From: Rhodovulum kholense
GTDB taxonomy: Bacteria > Pseudomonadota > Alphaproteobacteria > Rhodobacterales > Rhodobacteraceae
DNA: 64,000 nucleotides
Direction of reading: 5' to 3'
NCBI RefSeq assembly: GCF_003053725.1
Contig: NZ_QAYC01000019.1
Coordinates: forward strand, 1 to 64,000
Shown piece after piece: positions 18,101 to 26,747 of the stretch (its first letter is position 1; every line of letters begins with the position of its first letter). The notes under the pieces were generated by a model. The model was not told the DNA's origin, did no database searches, and saw nothing but the letters and a program-made list of their open reading frames with translations. A program made the position numbers and the translations under genes.

Positions 18101-20655
18101 CAGGAAATACTCCATTTCGCAGAAACATGGGCCTGCGCCGGGGCTTGGGTAGAGATGTCGGCATCGAGGAAGGCCTCGCAGAACGCCCCGGCGAGCCGTT
18201 GTCCGCCGAACCGGAAGAGGTATGTCGTCGTCGCGTCGACCGCCGCCACATAGGGTAGGCTGGCCACCTGCATACCGTCCACAAAACACTGGGCCGTGCC
18301 TGTATTGCCCAGATCCGCCACGATCTGGAAGACGTGGAGGCCCGCGTAGGGCCCCGACGCCAGGTCCGCCGACGTCCCGCCAAGGCTCAGACGCCCGTTG
18401 AATTGCGTGGCGTTATAGGCGCTGAGGAAGAACCCGGTCGATCCGCCCGTGCAGTTGATCAGGGAATCGTTGAAGTGGTCGACGGCGCCGATGCCGGCCA
18501 CCATCGTCAGGACCCAGTTTCCCGAGGCCGGGAACAGCGCACCGTTCCGGATGAAATGATCGACGGCCCCGTCCATGACGACGGTGTTGAGCCCGTTCAC
18601 ATCGCGGGCCGCAACGCCGGTTGTCCCGGTCCCGGTCAGATGCGCGGTGCCGATCTTGTCGGCGATCTGGCTGACCGCGCCCCCGGCATGGGTGATGGTC
18701 GCCTCGTCCGAGGCATCCCACCAGGCCACCGCACTGGCCGAGCTTTGCGGACTGTAGCCGGAACTCACGGGGCTCGAAATCCGCGCCGTGCTTACCGGTG
18801 CCGACAGCCCGCCCGAACCGGTCTGCTGTACCAGATAGACCGTTGCCGAAATCGGCTCGGCCAGTCCCGAGATCGTCAGCGTCTGCGCCCCCGCCGCCAA
18901 GACCGGCTTCGAGCCGCGATAGGGGGCCGCAAGCACGGTACCGTCCGCGCCGGTCCCGGCCGCGATCTGCGCGGCCGAAGGTGCAGCCCCGCCGGTGACC
19001 ACATGGAAGATCGTGCCCTCGCCCCGGTCGGTCGACAGGGTGACGGTGATCTGCCCCGCCGCGCTGCGCGTCCCCGACACAGCGCTCAGAACGGCTGCCG
19101 CCTCGCCGATCCTGACAGCGGGCGAGACGGCCGTGACAGGTGCCGCCGCCCCGGACTGGGTGCCAGTCTCGATGTATTGCAGGTCGGTCCCGGCATCGGC
19201 CGCAGCCACCGTATGAGTGGACCCGCTTTCGCCGGCAAGGACGGTCCCGTTCCGCCGCCATCCCGGGCTGACCGACAAGGCACCCAGCGCCTGCTGATAG
19301 ATCCACAGGAACGGCGTTGCGCTCAGCACCGCGCCGACCGCGGGCGTGCCCGACAGCGCCGGCTGCACAAGGCAGACCGGACCGGTTTCGAGCGCGGCCA
19401 GATCGAGGTTGAAACTGCCCGCATAGACCATGGGCTGGGACAGCACGAACTCGACCGTCGACCGGGCCCCGTCGGCATAGCTGACACCGAAGGTGCCGTC
19501 GCCATTATCCTGAGCCTGGAAGTTCAGCGCCACCACAACCGGGCTGGCCGCGCTGTCGCGGGTGACCGGGCTGCCGCCGCTCGGGGTTTCGATCTGGCGC
19601 ACCTTGATCCGCTGGCCGATATCGGCCGCCTTCAGCTCGTAGCTGGACCCGGTCGCCCCGGAAATCGCCACACTGCCGCGATACCATTGCCAGGTCCGGA
19701 CCGAGGGTCCGCCCGAAACCGATCCCGGCGTCGCTGTCAGGGTATTGCCTTCGACCGCGGCGGCGGTGCCCAGCACCGGCGCGCTGTCGATCGACAGCAC
19801 CGGCGCCGGCGCAGTGCGGGTCTTGATGTCCGACCAGGCGCCGATCCCCAGCGCATTGACCGCCCGGATCTGGATATCGCCATAGCTCGACAGCGCGAAA
19901 TCGGTCACGCCGCCCCGGCTCTGGTCGGGACCGCCGTCGATGCGGTAGCGGATATTGGTGATCGGGACATTGCCGTCATCGGGCAGGGCGGCGATCCGCA
20001 CACCGGTCGCGTCGACGCTCCAGTCGGCGGCGGCAAAGGCCTGGGGCACATTGCCGAGCCGGGCCGTGACCGGCGCCGACAGCACCACCCCGCCCGAGCT
20101 TTCGGCCCGGACCTGCAGGCGCAGTTCGCCCTCCCGGCCCCAGGCGGTCTCGCCCGGGCTGTTCCAGGACAGACCGTCGATTTCTGCCCGACGATCCTCG
20201 CCGTCCAGCGCGAAACCGGCCACGGTCAGGGTCGCCGGGGCCACATCGACCGTGCCCAGAGCAAAGCCCACCGTTGCGCCGACCTGGTAAAGCGGACCGT
20301 CGAAGGCGGGGGGAGTGACGAAGACCGGCGCCGCGGCCCGGATCGGCACCGACAGGCTGTAGGTGCGGCCCGCCGCCCGGGCGGTCACGTAAAGCCGGCC
20401 GGGCGCCTCGAAGAGGCCGGTATCGGCGCTGCCGAACTCCTGTGGCGAGGCGGCGGTGCCGAACTCCGCACCGCCCGCCGTCGCCCCCCAGGACAGGCTT
20501 TGAATCGGAAACCCGTCCGAGAAAGCGGCGGTGATCCCGCTTGCGCTTCCCGGCCGGGCCGCACCGTCGATTAGGCCCGTCAGCGTCAGCGACCGGTTGA
20601 CCGATCGCTGGCTGCTGTCCTGGCCCGAGCCGATGCTGATGCTGAGCCCCATCAT
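18100..20655 (-). CDS. Large Ig-like/LamG-like protein of a head-spike-like module
   Basis: An 851-residue protein with no signal peptide. About 1-110 form an N-terminal beta domain (MMGLSISIGSGQDSSQRSV). A fibronectin-III/Ig-like array follows, with TWQWYRGSVAISGATGSSY as a clear Ig-like strand pattern and a second diverged copy around GWRRNGTVLAGESGSTHTV. The last 210 residues start with AWWDASDEATITHAGG and look like a LamG/concanavalin carbohydrate-binding domain. It starts 1 base after the spike-base stop (TGA, G, ATG), so translation is coupled, and its own stop overlaps the start of the beta-helix gene. The frame is open upstream to 20766, but that part lies over the spike-base gene. 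Phage or GTA fibre function is inferred from the neighbour. Confidence 0.65.
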   Translation of the reverse strand: MMGLSISIGSGQDSSQRSVNRSLTLTGLIDGAARPGSASGITAAFSDGFPIQSLSWGATAGGAEFGTAASPQEFGSADTGLFEAPGRLYVTARAAGRTYSLSVPIRAAAPVFVTPPAFDGPLYQVGATVGFALGTVDVAPATLTVAGFALDGEDRRAEIDGLSWNSPGETAWGREGELRLQVRAESSGGVVLSAPVTARLGNVPQAFAAADWSVDATGVRIAALPDDGNVPITNIRYRIDGGPDQSRGGVTDFALSSYGDIQIRAVNALGIGAWSDIKTRTAPAPVLSIDSAPVLGTAAAVEGNTLTATPGSVSGGPSVRTWQWYRGSVAISGATGSSYELKAADIGQRIKVRQIETPSGGSPVTRDSAASPVVVALNFQAQDNGDGTFGVSYADGARSTVEFVLSQPMVYAGSFNLDLAALETGPVCLVQPALSGTPAVGAVLSATPFLWIYQQALGALSVSPGWRRNGTVLAGESGSTHTVAAADAGTDLQYIETGTQSGAAAPVTAVSPAVRIGEAAAVLSAVSGTRSAAGQITVTLSTDRGEGTIFHVVTGGAAPSAAQIAAGTGADGTVLAAPYRGSKPVLAAGAQTLTISGLAEPISATVYLVQQTGSGGLSAPVSTARISSPVSSGYSPQSSASAVAWWDASDEATITHAGGAVSQIADKIGTAHLTGTGTTGVAARDVNGLNTVVMDGAVDHFIRNGALFPASGNWVLTMVAGIGAVDHFNDSLINCTGGSTGFFLSAYNATQFNGRLSLGGTSADLASGPYAGLHVFQIVADLGNTGTAQCFVDGMQVASLPYVAAVDATTTYLFRFGGQRLAGAFCEAFLDADISTQAPAQAHVSAKWSIS

Positions 20656-20656
20656 C

Positions 20657-20917
20657 TCAGTAAAGCGCCACGATTCCGGTGGCGCTGGTGCCGGTCGCCC
20701 AGACCCGGCGCACCCGCAGCGGCAGCGCGATGCCCGAGGACACGAACACCGTTCCGGTATCGCCATCGACCGTGGTCACCCGCACGGTGCCCGAGGTGGC
20801 GACGTTCAGCGCCCGGCTCGCGAAGGGCAGCTCGGCGGAATCGTCGGGCGTCACCTCGGTCAGGCGCGAGGGCGGGCTGTCGAGGCCCTGGGTATGGGTC
20901 TTGAAGAGGTCGGCCAT
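20657..20917 (-). CDS. Head-spike base protein, Rcc01079-like (GTA/phage)
   Basis: An 86-residue protein with the layout I know from the Rhodobacter capsulatus GTA head-spike base (Rcc01079) and related phage proteins: HTQGLDSPPSRL near the N-terminus, VTPDDSAELPFASRALNVA, a short beta stretch, then LPLRVRRVWATGTSATGIVAL at the C-terminus. In R. capsulatus this small protein and the fibre Rcc01080 form head spikes that bind the recipient's capsule. ATG 20917 has an AAGGAGA site; an earlier in-frame start at 20971 would add 18 residues. It heads an operon with two large beta proteins. No capsid, portal, terminase or tail gene is present in the window, so this is an isolated module. Confidence 0.72.
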   Translation of the reverse strand: MADLFKTHTQGLDSPPSRLTEVTPDDSAELPFASRALNVATSGTVRVTTVDGDTGTVFVSSGIALPLRVRRVWATGTSATGIVALY

Positions 20918-21131
20918 GTCGGTCTCCTTTTCGGCATCCCCGGTCCGCCGGACAGGATGTCCCATGGGCATCGGCCGGGCAGGGGCCGGAGGCGTGTTGC
21001 GCGAGAGGGGGAGGATGTTCCGATACGGTTAAAGGCCTCGGTGCGGGCCGTTCGGAGGGGGTGGTTCCAAGACGGCACGAAGTCGCGCCCGCTTCCTTTT
21101 GCGCCCCCGCTTTGCTAACGATGACCGCAGG

Positions 21132-22223
21132 ATGACCGCAGCCGGTGCGTGCCGTTTCGTGAAGATCACATTCGTAATAGCGGTCGCATCTCTGGCCGGC
21201 GGAAATCGTGTGGTGGCGACCTATGCCCGCCTTCTCAAGGAGCGCGGCCATGAAGTCACGGTGGTCTCGCGCCCCTGGCCGCGCCGGACCCTGCTGAACC
21301 GGCTGCGCGCGGCGCTGCGCGGCAAGCCGCTGCAACCGCATCCCTCCTCGCCGCTGTTCGAGGCGCTCGGCGACAGCCACCGGGTCCTCGACCGCCGCCG
21401 ACCTGTCACCGCCGCGGACGTGCCCGACGCCGATGTGGTCGTCGCGACATGGTGGGAAACTGCCGAATGGGTCGCCGAGTTTCCTGCATTGAAGGGCCGA
21501 AAGTTCTACCTGCTTCAGGATGTCGAACTGTTCGACCACCTGCCGGTCGACCGGGTCCGGGCGACCTACGCGCTGCCGCTGCACAAGCTGGCCGTTTCGG
21601 GCTATATCCGCGACCGGGTGTGCGAGGAACAGCCCGAAGCCGAAATCGGCCTGCTGCCGAATGCAGTCGATCACACGCTGTTCACGGCGCCGCCGCGGGA
21701 CCGGGGCCGGCCCTTCACGGTGGGTTTTCTCCACAGTTCCGCACCGCGCAAGCGGGTCGAACTTGCCTTTGCCACGGTCGAGGCAGCCCGGGCGCGGCTG
21801 CCCGATCTGCAGGTGCTTGCCTTCGGCTCCAAGGCGGACCCGTCCGAAATTCCGCCCGGGATCGTTTATCGCCGCGCGCCCCCCGAACGCGAGATCCCCG
21901 GCATCTATGCCGCCTGCGATCTCTGGCTTTTCACCAGCGCCCATGAAGGCTTCGGCCTGCCCCTGCTCGAGGCGATGGCCTGCCGGACCCCGGTTCTGGC
22001 GACCCGGGCCGGCGCCGCGCCCGATCTGATCGACGGCCGGAACGGCCGGCTTCTGCCCTCCGATCCGGAGGCGTTTTCAGCTGAAATAGAGACGATTTCG
22101 CGGATGGATCCCGCCGAATGGCGCGCCATGTCGGATGCTGCCCATGCCACCGCGGCCGCCTATTCCTGGGAGGCTGCGACCGACCGGCTGCTCGGGTATT
22201 TCACGGAAGCAGAGCGGCTTTAG
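21132..22223 (+). CDS. Family 4 glycosyltransferase
   Basis: A 363-residue GT-B enzyme. The N-terminus KITFVIAVASLAGGNRVVATYA includes the GG loop, and residues from about 195 hold the nucleotide-sugar site: GFLHSSAPRKRVELAF and SAHEGFGLPLLEAMACRTPV with E-x7-E. The start could be ATG 21132, GTG 21159 (VKITF) or a TTG at 21099; none has a strong ribosome site. It is divergent from the spike module and convergent with the kinase gene at 22242, 18 bases away. Sugar and acceptor are unknown. Confidence 0.85.
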   Translation: MTAAGACRFVKITFVIAVASLAGGNRVVATYARLLKERGHEVTVVSRPWPRRTLLNRLRAALRGKPLQPHPSSPLFEALGDSHRVLDRRRPVTAADVPDADVVVATWWETAEWVAEFPALKGRKFYLLQDVELFDHLPVDRVRATYALPLHKLAVSGYIRDRVCEEQPEAEIGLLPNAVDHTLFTAPPRDRGRPFTVGFLHSSAPRKRVELAFATVEAARARLPDLQVLAFGSKADPSEIPPGIVYRRAPPEREIPGIYAACDLWLFTSAHEGFGLPLLEAMACRTPVLATRAGAAPDLIDGRNGRLLPSDPEAFSAEIETISRMDPAEWRAMSDAAHATAAAYSWEAATDRLLGYFTEAERL

Positions 22224-22241
22224 CGGCGGGACGGCAGATCC

Positions 22242-23042
22242 TCAGCCATTGCCATCCGACTGGCGGTAGGCGTTCAGCACCACACCCAGCACATTGGTGT
22301 GCTCGGCAATCTCGCGCTCGCAGGCATCGAACTGCCCATGGCGCGTGGTCTCGGCCCGGATCACGATCAGCGCGCAGTCGACATTCTTCAGAAAGGCCCG
22401 GGTGTCGTCATTGACCAGCACCGAGGGCAGATCGAAGATCATCACGTCGGGCTTGTAGACGGCCTCGATCTCGTCCAGCCGCTCGGCGGTCTCCTCGGCC
22501 AGCAAGAGCCGGGTCGGGTCGAGTTCGGCGCGGTTCGAGATCGAGATGGCGACGTTCTCGCCATGCCGCAGGCCCTGCTCGGTGAAGGGCACCCGGCCGC
22601 TCAGCATCTCGCCGATCGTGTGCTGCGGCATGATGTTCAGGAACTCGTGGACCGACGGGTCGCGCAGATCGAGGTCGAACAGCATCGATCGCAGGTCGCG
22701 CTGCCGCCCCAGCGCCAGCGTCAGGTTGCACGCAACCGTGGTCTTGCCCGAATTCGGCATCGGAGAGGTGATCGCCAGCCGCTTCCAGCCGTTTTGGCGC
22801 ATCTGCAGCAGCGCCTTGGTACGCAGGATGTCGAAGGGCGTGGCCTCGGCCCCGGCCTCGCGGGTCACGATCAGGTGCTGGCTCAGCGCGGCCTCGTCCA
22901 GATCGGCCGGGGCCAGCGCCTGCCAGGCGCCATCGGCATCGGTCGCTGGCGTGATCCGAAGCTGCTGCCGGGTCGGCACGGTCGAGGATCGCACGGCGCG
23001 GGTCTGGCGGGCTTTCTCGAGAGCGGCCTGTAGCTTTTCCAT
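22242..23042 (-). CDS. CpsD/CapB-type tyrosine kinase-like ATPase of polysaccharide export
   Basis: A 266-residue protein of the BY-kinase family, the cytoplasmic regulator of polymerisation and export. Walker A is SPMPNSGKTT (93-102), Walker A' is LFDLDLRDPS (121-130) and Walker B is MIFDLPS (about 201-207). The usual C-terminal tyrosine cluster is absent: after NVLGVVLNAY only RQSDGNG remains, so autophosphorylation as in Wzc or CpsD is doubtful. The N-terminus (about 60 residues) could contact its membrane partner, the chain-length protein encoded 29 bases upstream in the same operon. GAAGAAGAGA precedes ATG 23042. Confidence 0.88.
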   Translation of the reverse strand: MEKLQAALEKARQTRAVRSSTVPTRQQLRITPATDADGAWQALAPADLDEAALSQHLIVTREAGAEATPFDILRTKALLQMRQNGWKRLAITSPMPNSGKTTVACNLTLALGRQRDLRSMLFDLDLRDPSVHEFLNIMPQHTIGEMLSGRVPFTEQGLRHGENVAISISNRAELDPTRLLLAEETAERLDEIEAVYKPDVMIFDLPSVLVNDDTRAFLKNVDCALIVIRAETTRHGQFDACEREIAEHTNVLGVVLNAYRQSDGNG

Positions 23043-23071
23043 AGGTCTCTTCTTCTTGCCTGGACCCGTCC

Positions 23072-24565
23072 CTATCCGGGCATGACGCCGTCGGAGGGAA
23101 CCTGCCGCCCCGCCGACGACGCGGCCCGCGCCCGGCGCTGCCGGCGGGTCGTACGGTCCTTGGGCGGCTTCATGTAGGGGATCGTGGTGATCGGGGTGAT
23201 GTTGAAGCGATTGCTCAGCTCGGCCGGCGACCGGATCGTCCGGTTCAGCAGCTCGAGCAGCACGAAATAGGCCCCGGCCAGGCCGAGCCCCGCCCCGCCG
23301 CCAAGCGCCATCACCTTGGTGCGGCCCGGTCCGCTCGGCAGTTGCGGGACGCTGGCATTCTCGATCACCGAGATCCGCTGGCCTTTCGAGGTCGACTCGA
23401 TCCGCTCACTCATCCGGGCCTGGTTGAGATTGCTCACGGCCGCATTGTAGCGGGTCTGGATGATCTCGTAGTCGCGTTCGAGCGCCGCCAGCTGGATGCC
23501 GTTCGCAGCACTCTGGGAAATCGCCTTCTGCAGCTGGTCGAGCTCGGAATTGGTGCCGTCGATCTCTTCCTGCAGGGTCTTCAGCCGGCTGTCGATCTCG
23601 GAGAGGGTGGCATCGAGCATCGCCTGTTCCGGCGAAACATCGCCCGCCCCGGCCGTCCCGGTGCCGTCTTCCTGCTGGGCGGTCACGACCTTTTCCAGAC
23701 GGTCCACGATCGCCTGCAGGCTGATCACCCGCGGGCTGGTTTCGGAATAGATCGCCTTGGCATTGTCAAGCTCGGCCCGGGCGGCGATCAGGCGCTCTTC
23801 CTCGGGACTGCGGCGCGTCTGGACCGCGCCCTGCTGCACCCGCCCCGTCGCCTCGAAGATCCGCACCACATCGGCGCGCTGCGCCTGGCCCGCCTTCAGA
23901 TCGCGCATCAGCCCCGCCAGCCGTTCCTGAAGCAGGTTCTGGCGGCCCATCCGGTATGTCTGGTCGTCGGGCAGCGCTTCGGCATTCTGCGACTTGAAGC
24001 TGGCGATCGCCGCGCTCTGGCGATCGAGCTCCTGGCCCAGCCGGTCGACCTCCTGCTCGAAGAACTGCAGCGTGTTCTCGGCGCGGGACTGGCGGAACTC
24101 GGCATTCGTCTGCAGCACCAGCGTGACGTATTCGTTGACCACGTTCGCGGCGACCTGCGGATATTCCGACGAGAACGAGATCGTCATCAGTGTTGCCTGG
24201 TTGCGCCCGGCCGACCGGCGGATCCTGGTCGCGCTGCGCATCGCCGCAACCACCTCGTCGGGCTCCATCTGGCGGATATTCGGGTACACCTTGAAGCGAT
24301 TGGCGATGTCGATCATGTTGGCGCGGGTCATCAGCCGCTGCTCGATGATGTCGAGCTGTTCCACCGCATCGGTCTGCACCATCGAGCTGACCATGCTGTC
24401 GGGGATCTGCGGCGCCTCGACCAGAAGCCGGGCCGAGGTCGAATAGGTCTCGGGCATACGCAGCGCGGCAACGATGCCGGCCGCAGCACCCAGCACGATG
24501 AAGACCAGCATGACCGGCAGGCGGCGCAGGAAGAGCCTCCAGTAAAGCTGCAGGTCGATATTCAT
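23072..24565 (-). CDS. Wzz/GumC-type polysaccharide chain-length (copolymerase) protein
   Basis: A 497-residue inner-membrane protein. A first membrane helix (about 15-33, LPVMLVFIVLGAAAGIVAAL) is followed by YSTSARLLVE, the Wzz fold. A long periplasmic coiled-coil-rich region (about 150-400) and a second helix near 420-440 (VMALGGGAGLGLAGAYFVLLEL) come next, then a cytoplasmic tail with basic residues. It resembles the GumC-like copolymerase of exosortase-linked polysaccharide loci. It controls chain length and links polymerase to export. Its start overlaps the stop of the ATPase gene by 4 bases and the kinase gene follows, so the three form one operon. Confidence 0.9.
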   Translation of the reverse strand: MNIDLQLYWRLFLRRLPVMLVFIVLGAAAGIVAALRMPETYSTSARLLVEAPQIPDSMVSSMVQTDAVEQLDIIEQRLMTRANMIDIANRFKVYPNIRQMEPDEVVAAMRSATRIRRSAGRNQATLMTISFSSEYPQVAANVVNEYVTLVLQTNAEFRQSRAENTLQFFEQEVDRLGQELDRQSAAIASFKSQNAEALPDDQTYRMGRQNLLQERLAGLMRDLKAGQAQRADVVRIFEATGRVQQGAVQTRRSPEEERLIAARAELDNAKAIYSETSPRVISLQAIVDRLEKVVTAQQEDGTGTAGAGDVSPEQAMLDATLSEIDSRLKTLQEEIDGTNSELDQLQKAISQSAANGIQLAALERDYEIIQTRYNAAVSNLNQARMSERIESTSKGQRISVIENASVPQLPSGPGRTKVMALGGGAGLGLAGAYFVLLELLNRTIRSPAELSNRFNITPITTIPYMKPPKDRTTRRQRRARAASSAGRQVPSDGVMPG

Positions 24566-25443
24566 TCCGCCGCCTTTCCGAACGGTCCGATCGCGCCCGA
24601 CAGCAGCAGCGGGTCGCGGAACGGCTTGAGGATCAGGCCGTCGCGGATCAGCTCGCGGATCGTCGCCTCGTCGACCAGGGGCTCGTTCGCGCTCGAGGCA
24701 TAGACAAGGGCAAGATCGCAGAGCTTGTTGACCATCCGCGGAATGCCTTCGGCTTCTTCATGGATGTGCCGGATCGCCGAGGGCGTGAATTCCTCGCCGC
24801 TGCCGCCGACATGCTGCAGCCGGTGCATGATATAGGCGCGCGTGGTCGCCAGATCCATCGGCTCGAGATGATAGACCGCGCTCACCCGCTGGGCGAACTG
24901 GCGCAGCGAGGGGTGCCGGATCAGGTCGCGCAGCTCGGGCTGGCCGACCAGCACGATCTGCAACAGCTCGTCCTTGCCGGAATTGATATTGGTGAGCATC
25001 CGCAGCTCCTCGAGCGTCTCCGCCCCCAGGTTCTGCGCCTCGTCGACGATCAGGATCACATGCCGCCCGGCGGCATATTCCTCCAGCACGAAGTTCTGGA
25101 AGATCTGGAACAGCGAGACATAGTCGGCGCCCTCGGGCGCAGTCACGTCAAGTGCGTTCAGCACCCAGCGCAGCAGGTCGCCGCGCCCGCCCTGGGCGTT
25201 CGAGATCAGCCCGATGGTCACGTCATCCTCGATCTGGCGCAGCAGCGCCTGGATCAGCGTGGTCTTGCCGGTGCCGACCTCGCCGGTGACCACGGTCAGC
25301 GGCGCCCGGGTGACCATCCCGAATTCCAGCACCGCGAAGGCCCGGGTATGGGCTTTCGACCAGAACAGGAAATCCGGGTCGGGCGACAGCGCGAACGGCC
25401 GCTCGTGAAAGCCGAAATGGGCGTTATAGAGTGAGGTGTTCAT
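24562..25443 (-). CDS. ExeA-like AAA ATPase of exosortase/EPS loci
   Basis: A 293-residue P-loop ATPase. It starts YNAHFGFHERPFALSPDP, the mark of the ExeA/GspA-like family found beside exosortase polysaccharide genes. Walker A is GEVGTGKTT (54-62), Walker B is LIVDEAQ (131-137), and NINSGKDELLQIVLVGQPEL forms the sensor region. The C-terminus has an arginine-finger-like HPSLRQFAQRVS and a lid domain. An ATG 15 bases further up (25458) is possible; 25443 begins at the family start and follows GAGCAGGG. It is the first gene of the operon ATPase, copolymerase, kinase. The precise role is not established for the family; assembly or regulation of the export machine is inferred. Confidence 0.87.
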   Translation of the reverse strand: MNTSLYNAHFGFHERPFALSPDPDFLFWSKAHTRAFAVLEFGMVTRAPLTVVTGEVGTGKTTLIQALLRQIEDDVTIGLISNAQGGRGDLLRWVLNALDVTAPEGADYVSLFQIFQNFVLEEYAAGRHVILIVDEAQNLGAETLEELRMLTNINSGKDELLQIVLVGQPELRDLIRHPSLRQFAQRVSAVYHLEPMDLATTRAYIMHRLQHVGGSGEEFTPSAIRHIHEEAEGIPRMVNKLCDLALVYASSANEPLVDEATIRELIRDGLILKPFRDPLLLSGAIGPFGKAAE

Positions 25444-25925
25444 ACCCTGCTCGTGCATGTGACTGGCCCGGACGCATGCGCCTGTCCGGACGCAGGTGAC
25501 GTCCCGCCTACGCGGTAGAGCGCGGCCATGACGGCATCAAGGCATTCTTACGATTAGCGATAATACAGATCTCCTTAACCAGATCCTACCCGGTGACACG
25601 CCGATTCGCGGGTTTGCCCCACAAACTCCATATTCGGTTTCCCTTCCACCTACAGTACAAGATGCCGCGCCCCACTGTCGCTGAATTCATGCTGCAGCGC
25701 CGCAACCGGAGCGAGAATTGCGGCGATCAGACGGGCATCGGGGCAGGATTCTGGCAGAAAAAGGGCGCGGAGTGCGGTCAACACTTTGATTAAATTTTGT
25801 CTAGATGGTAACACATTCCCCAGGGGGTCAGCGATCATCTGATCCGGGACGGCTCGGCGTTTTGAGCGCCGGTGTCTATGGGGTGAATTTTTTCTTGAAG
25901 GATCGGCTCTGGCCGATAGCTCGCT
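25444..25925. promoter_or_regulatory. Divergent control region of the two export operons, with a leader hairpin
   Basis: About 480 bases without a gene separate the minus-strand ATPase operon from the plus-strand initiating-transferase operon. AT-rich patches lie at about 25551-25580 and 25786-25815, where promoters are likely; I could not fix exact boxes. Just before the sugar-transferase ATG (25926), the only good ribosome site is GAAGGA at 25897-25902, 23 bases away. A perfect 6-bp hairpin (ATCGGC / GCCGAT, 25902-25917) sits between them. A second short repeat, ATAGC-TC-GCTAT (25916-25927), overlaps the start codon and would compete with it. Confidence 0.55.
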
Positions 25926-26621
25926 ATGACATTGTATTTGACCGACTTAAATGCAGACGCACCGGCACGGCCGGTGCTGGGCGTGGTCCCTGGACGAAGC
26001 ACTGCGCGGGGCTGGGGGGTCTACCGCAACATCTTCAAGCGCATCGTCGACCTCGCCCTGGTGCTGCTCAGCGCGCCGTTCAGCGTTCCGCTGATCGCCT
26101 TTCTCGCGCTCCTGGTGGCGCTCGACGGCCACAAGCCGTTCTACACGCAGCTCCGCGTCGGCCGGAACGGCCGCTATTTCCGGATCTGGAAGCTGCGGAC
26201 CATGGTGCCCGATGCGGACCGCATCCTCGAAGCCTACCTGGCCCGCAATCCCGCCGCACGGCGGGAATGGGACGCCACCCAGAAGCTGAAGCACGACCCC
26301 CGGATCACCCGGGTCGGCAAGGTGCTGCGCAAGCTCTCGCTCGACGAACTGCCGCAGCTCTTCAACGTCTTCAACGGCACCATGTCGCTGGTCGGACCGC
26401 GGCCGATGATGGTCGCCCAGCAGCTGTTCTATCCGGGTCAGGCCTATTACCGGCTGCGCCCCGGCATCACCGGCCTGTGGCAGGTCTCGGACCGCAACGA
26501 CTGCGATTTCGTGGGCCGGGTCGGGTATGACGATCTTTACGATCAGGAACTGTCGCTGCGGACCGATCTCGGCGTTCTGGTCCGGACCGTTTCGGTCGTG
26601 GTGCGCGCCACAGGGTATTGA
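25926..26621 (+). CDS. Initiating sugar transferase (undecaprenyl-phosphate, ExoY-like)
   Basis: A 231-residue bacterial sugar transferase that loads the first sugar-1-phosphate onto undecaprenyl phosphate. One membrane helix (about 42-64) is followed by the family blocks FRIWKLRTMVPDAD, DPRITRVGKVLRKLSLDELPQ (catalytic Asp-Glu), GTMSLVGPRPMM, YYRLRPGITGLWQVS and YDDLYD. The short form, with a single helix region, is like ExoY or PssA-type galactosyl or glucosyl transferases, so UDP-Gal or UDP-Glc is a reasonable but unproven substrate. It opens the operon that continues with the TPR lipoprotein, export protein, barrel and rhomboid genes, with a terminator-like hairpin after it. Confidence 0.92.
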   Translation: MTLYLTDLNADAPARPVLGVVPGRSTARGWGVYRNIFKRIVDLALVLLSAPFSVPLIAFLALLVALDGHKPFYTQLRVGRNGRYFRIWKLRTMVPDADRILEAYLARNPAARREWDATQKLKHDPRITRVGKVLRKLSLDELPQLFNVFNGTMSLVGPRPMMVAQQLFYPGQAYYRLRPGITGLWQVSDRNDCDFVGRVGYDDLYDQELSLRTDLGVLVRTVSVVVRATGY

Positions 26622-26683
26622 GTCCCGAGGACGCCCCGGCCTTCCCCGGTAGATCGTCCGACCGTTCCCGAGTAGAAAACCCG

Positions 26684-26704
26684 GGCAGGCCCCCAAGGCC
26701 TGCC
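26684..26704 (+). terminator. Hairpin between the sugar transferase and TPR lipoprotein genes
   Basis: An 8-bp perfect stem (GGCAGGCC / GGCCTGCC) with a 5-base loop is followed by TTCTCG. It lies 62 bases after the sugar-transferase stop and 43 bases before the next start. It may terminate or only attenuate transcription, lowering expression of the downstream export genes. Confidence 0.6.
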
Positions 26705-26747
26705 TTCTCGCGTCTATACCGGAAGCCCTGATCAGAGGACCTGTCCC

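Noticed and set aside
15143-20917. A full prophage or GTA cluster in this region
   Set aside because: Only the spike-like genes are present; neighbours on both sides are sulfotransferase and glycosyltransferase genes, with no terminase, portal, capsid, tail or lysis gene.
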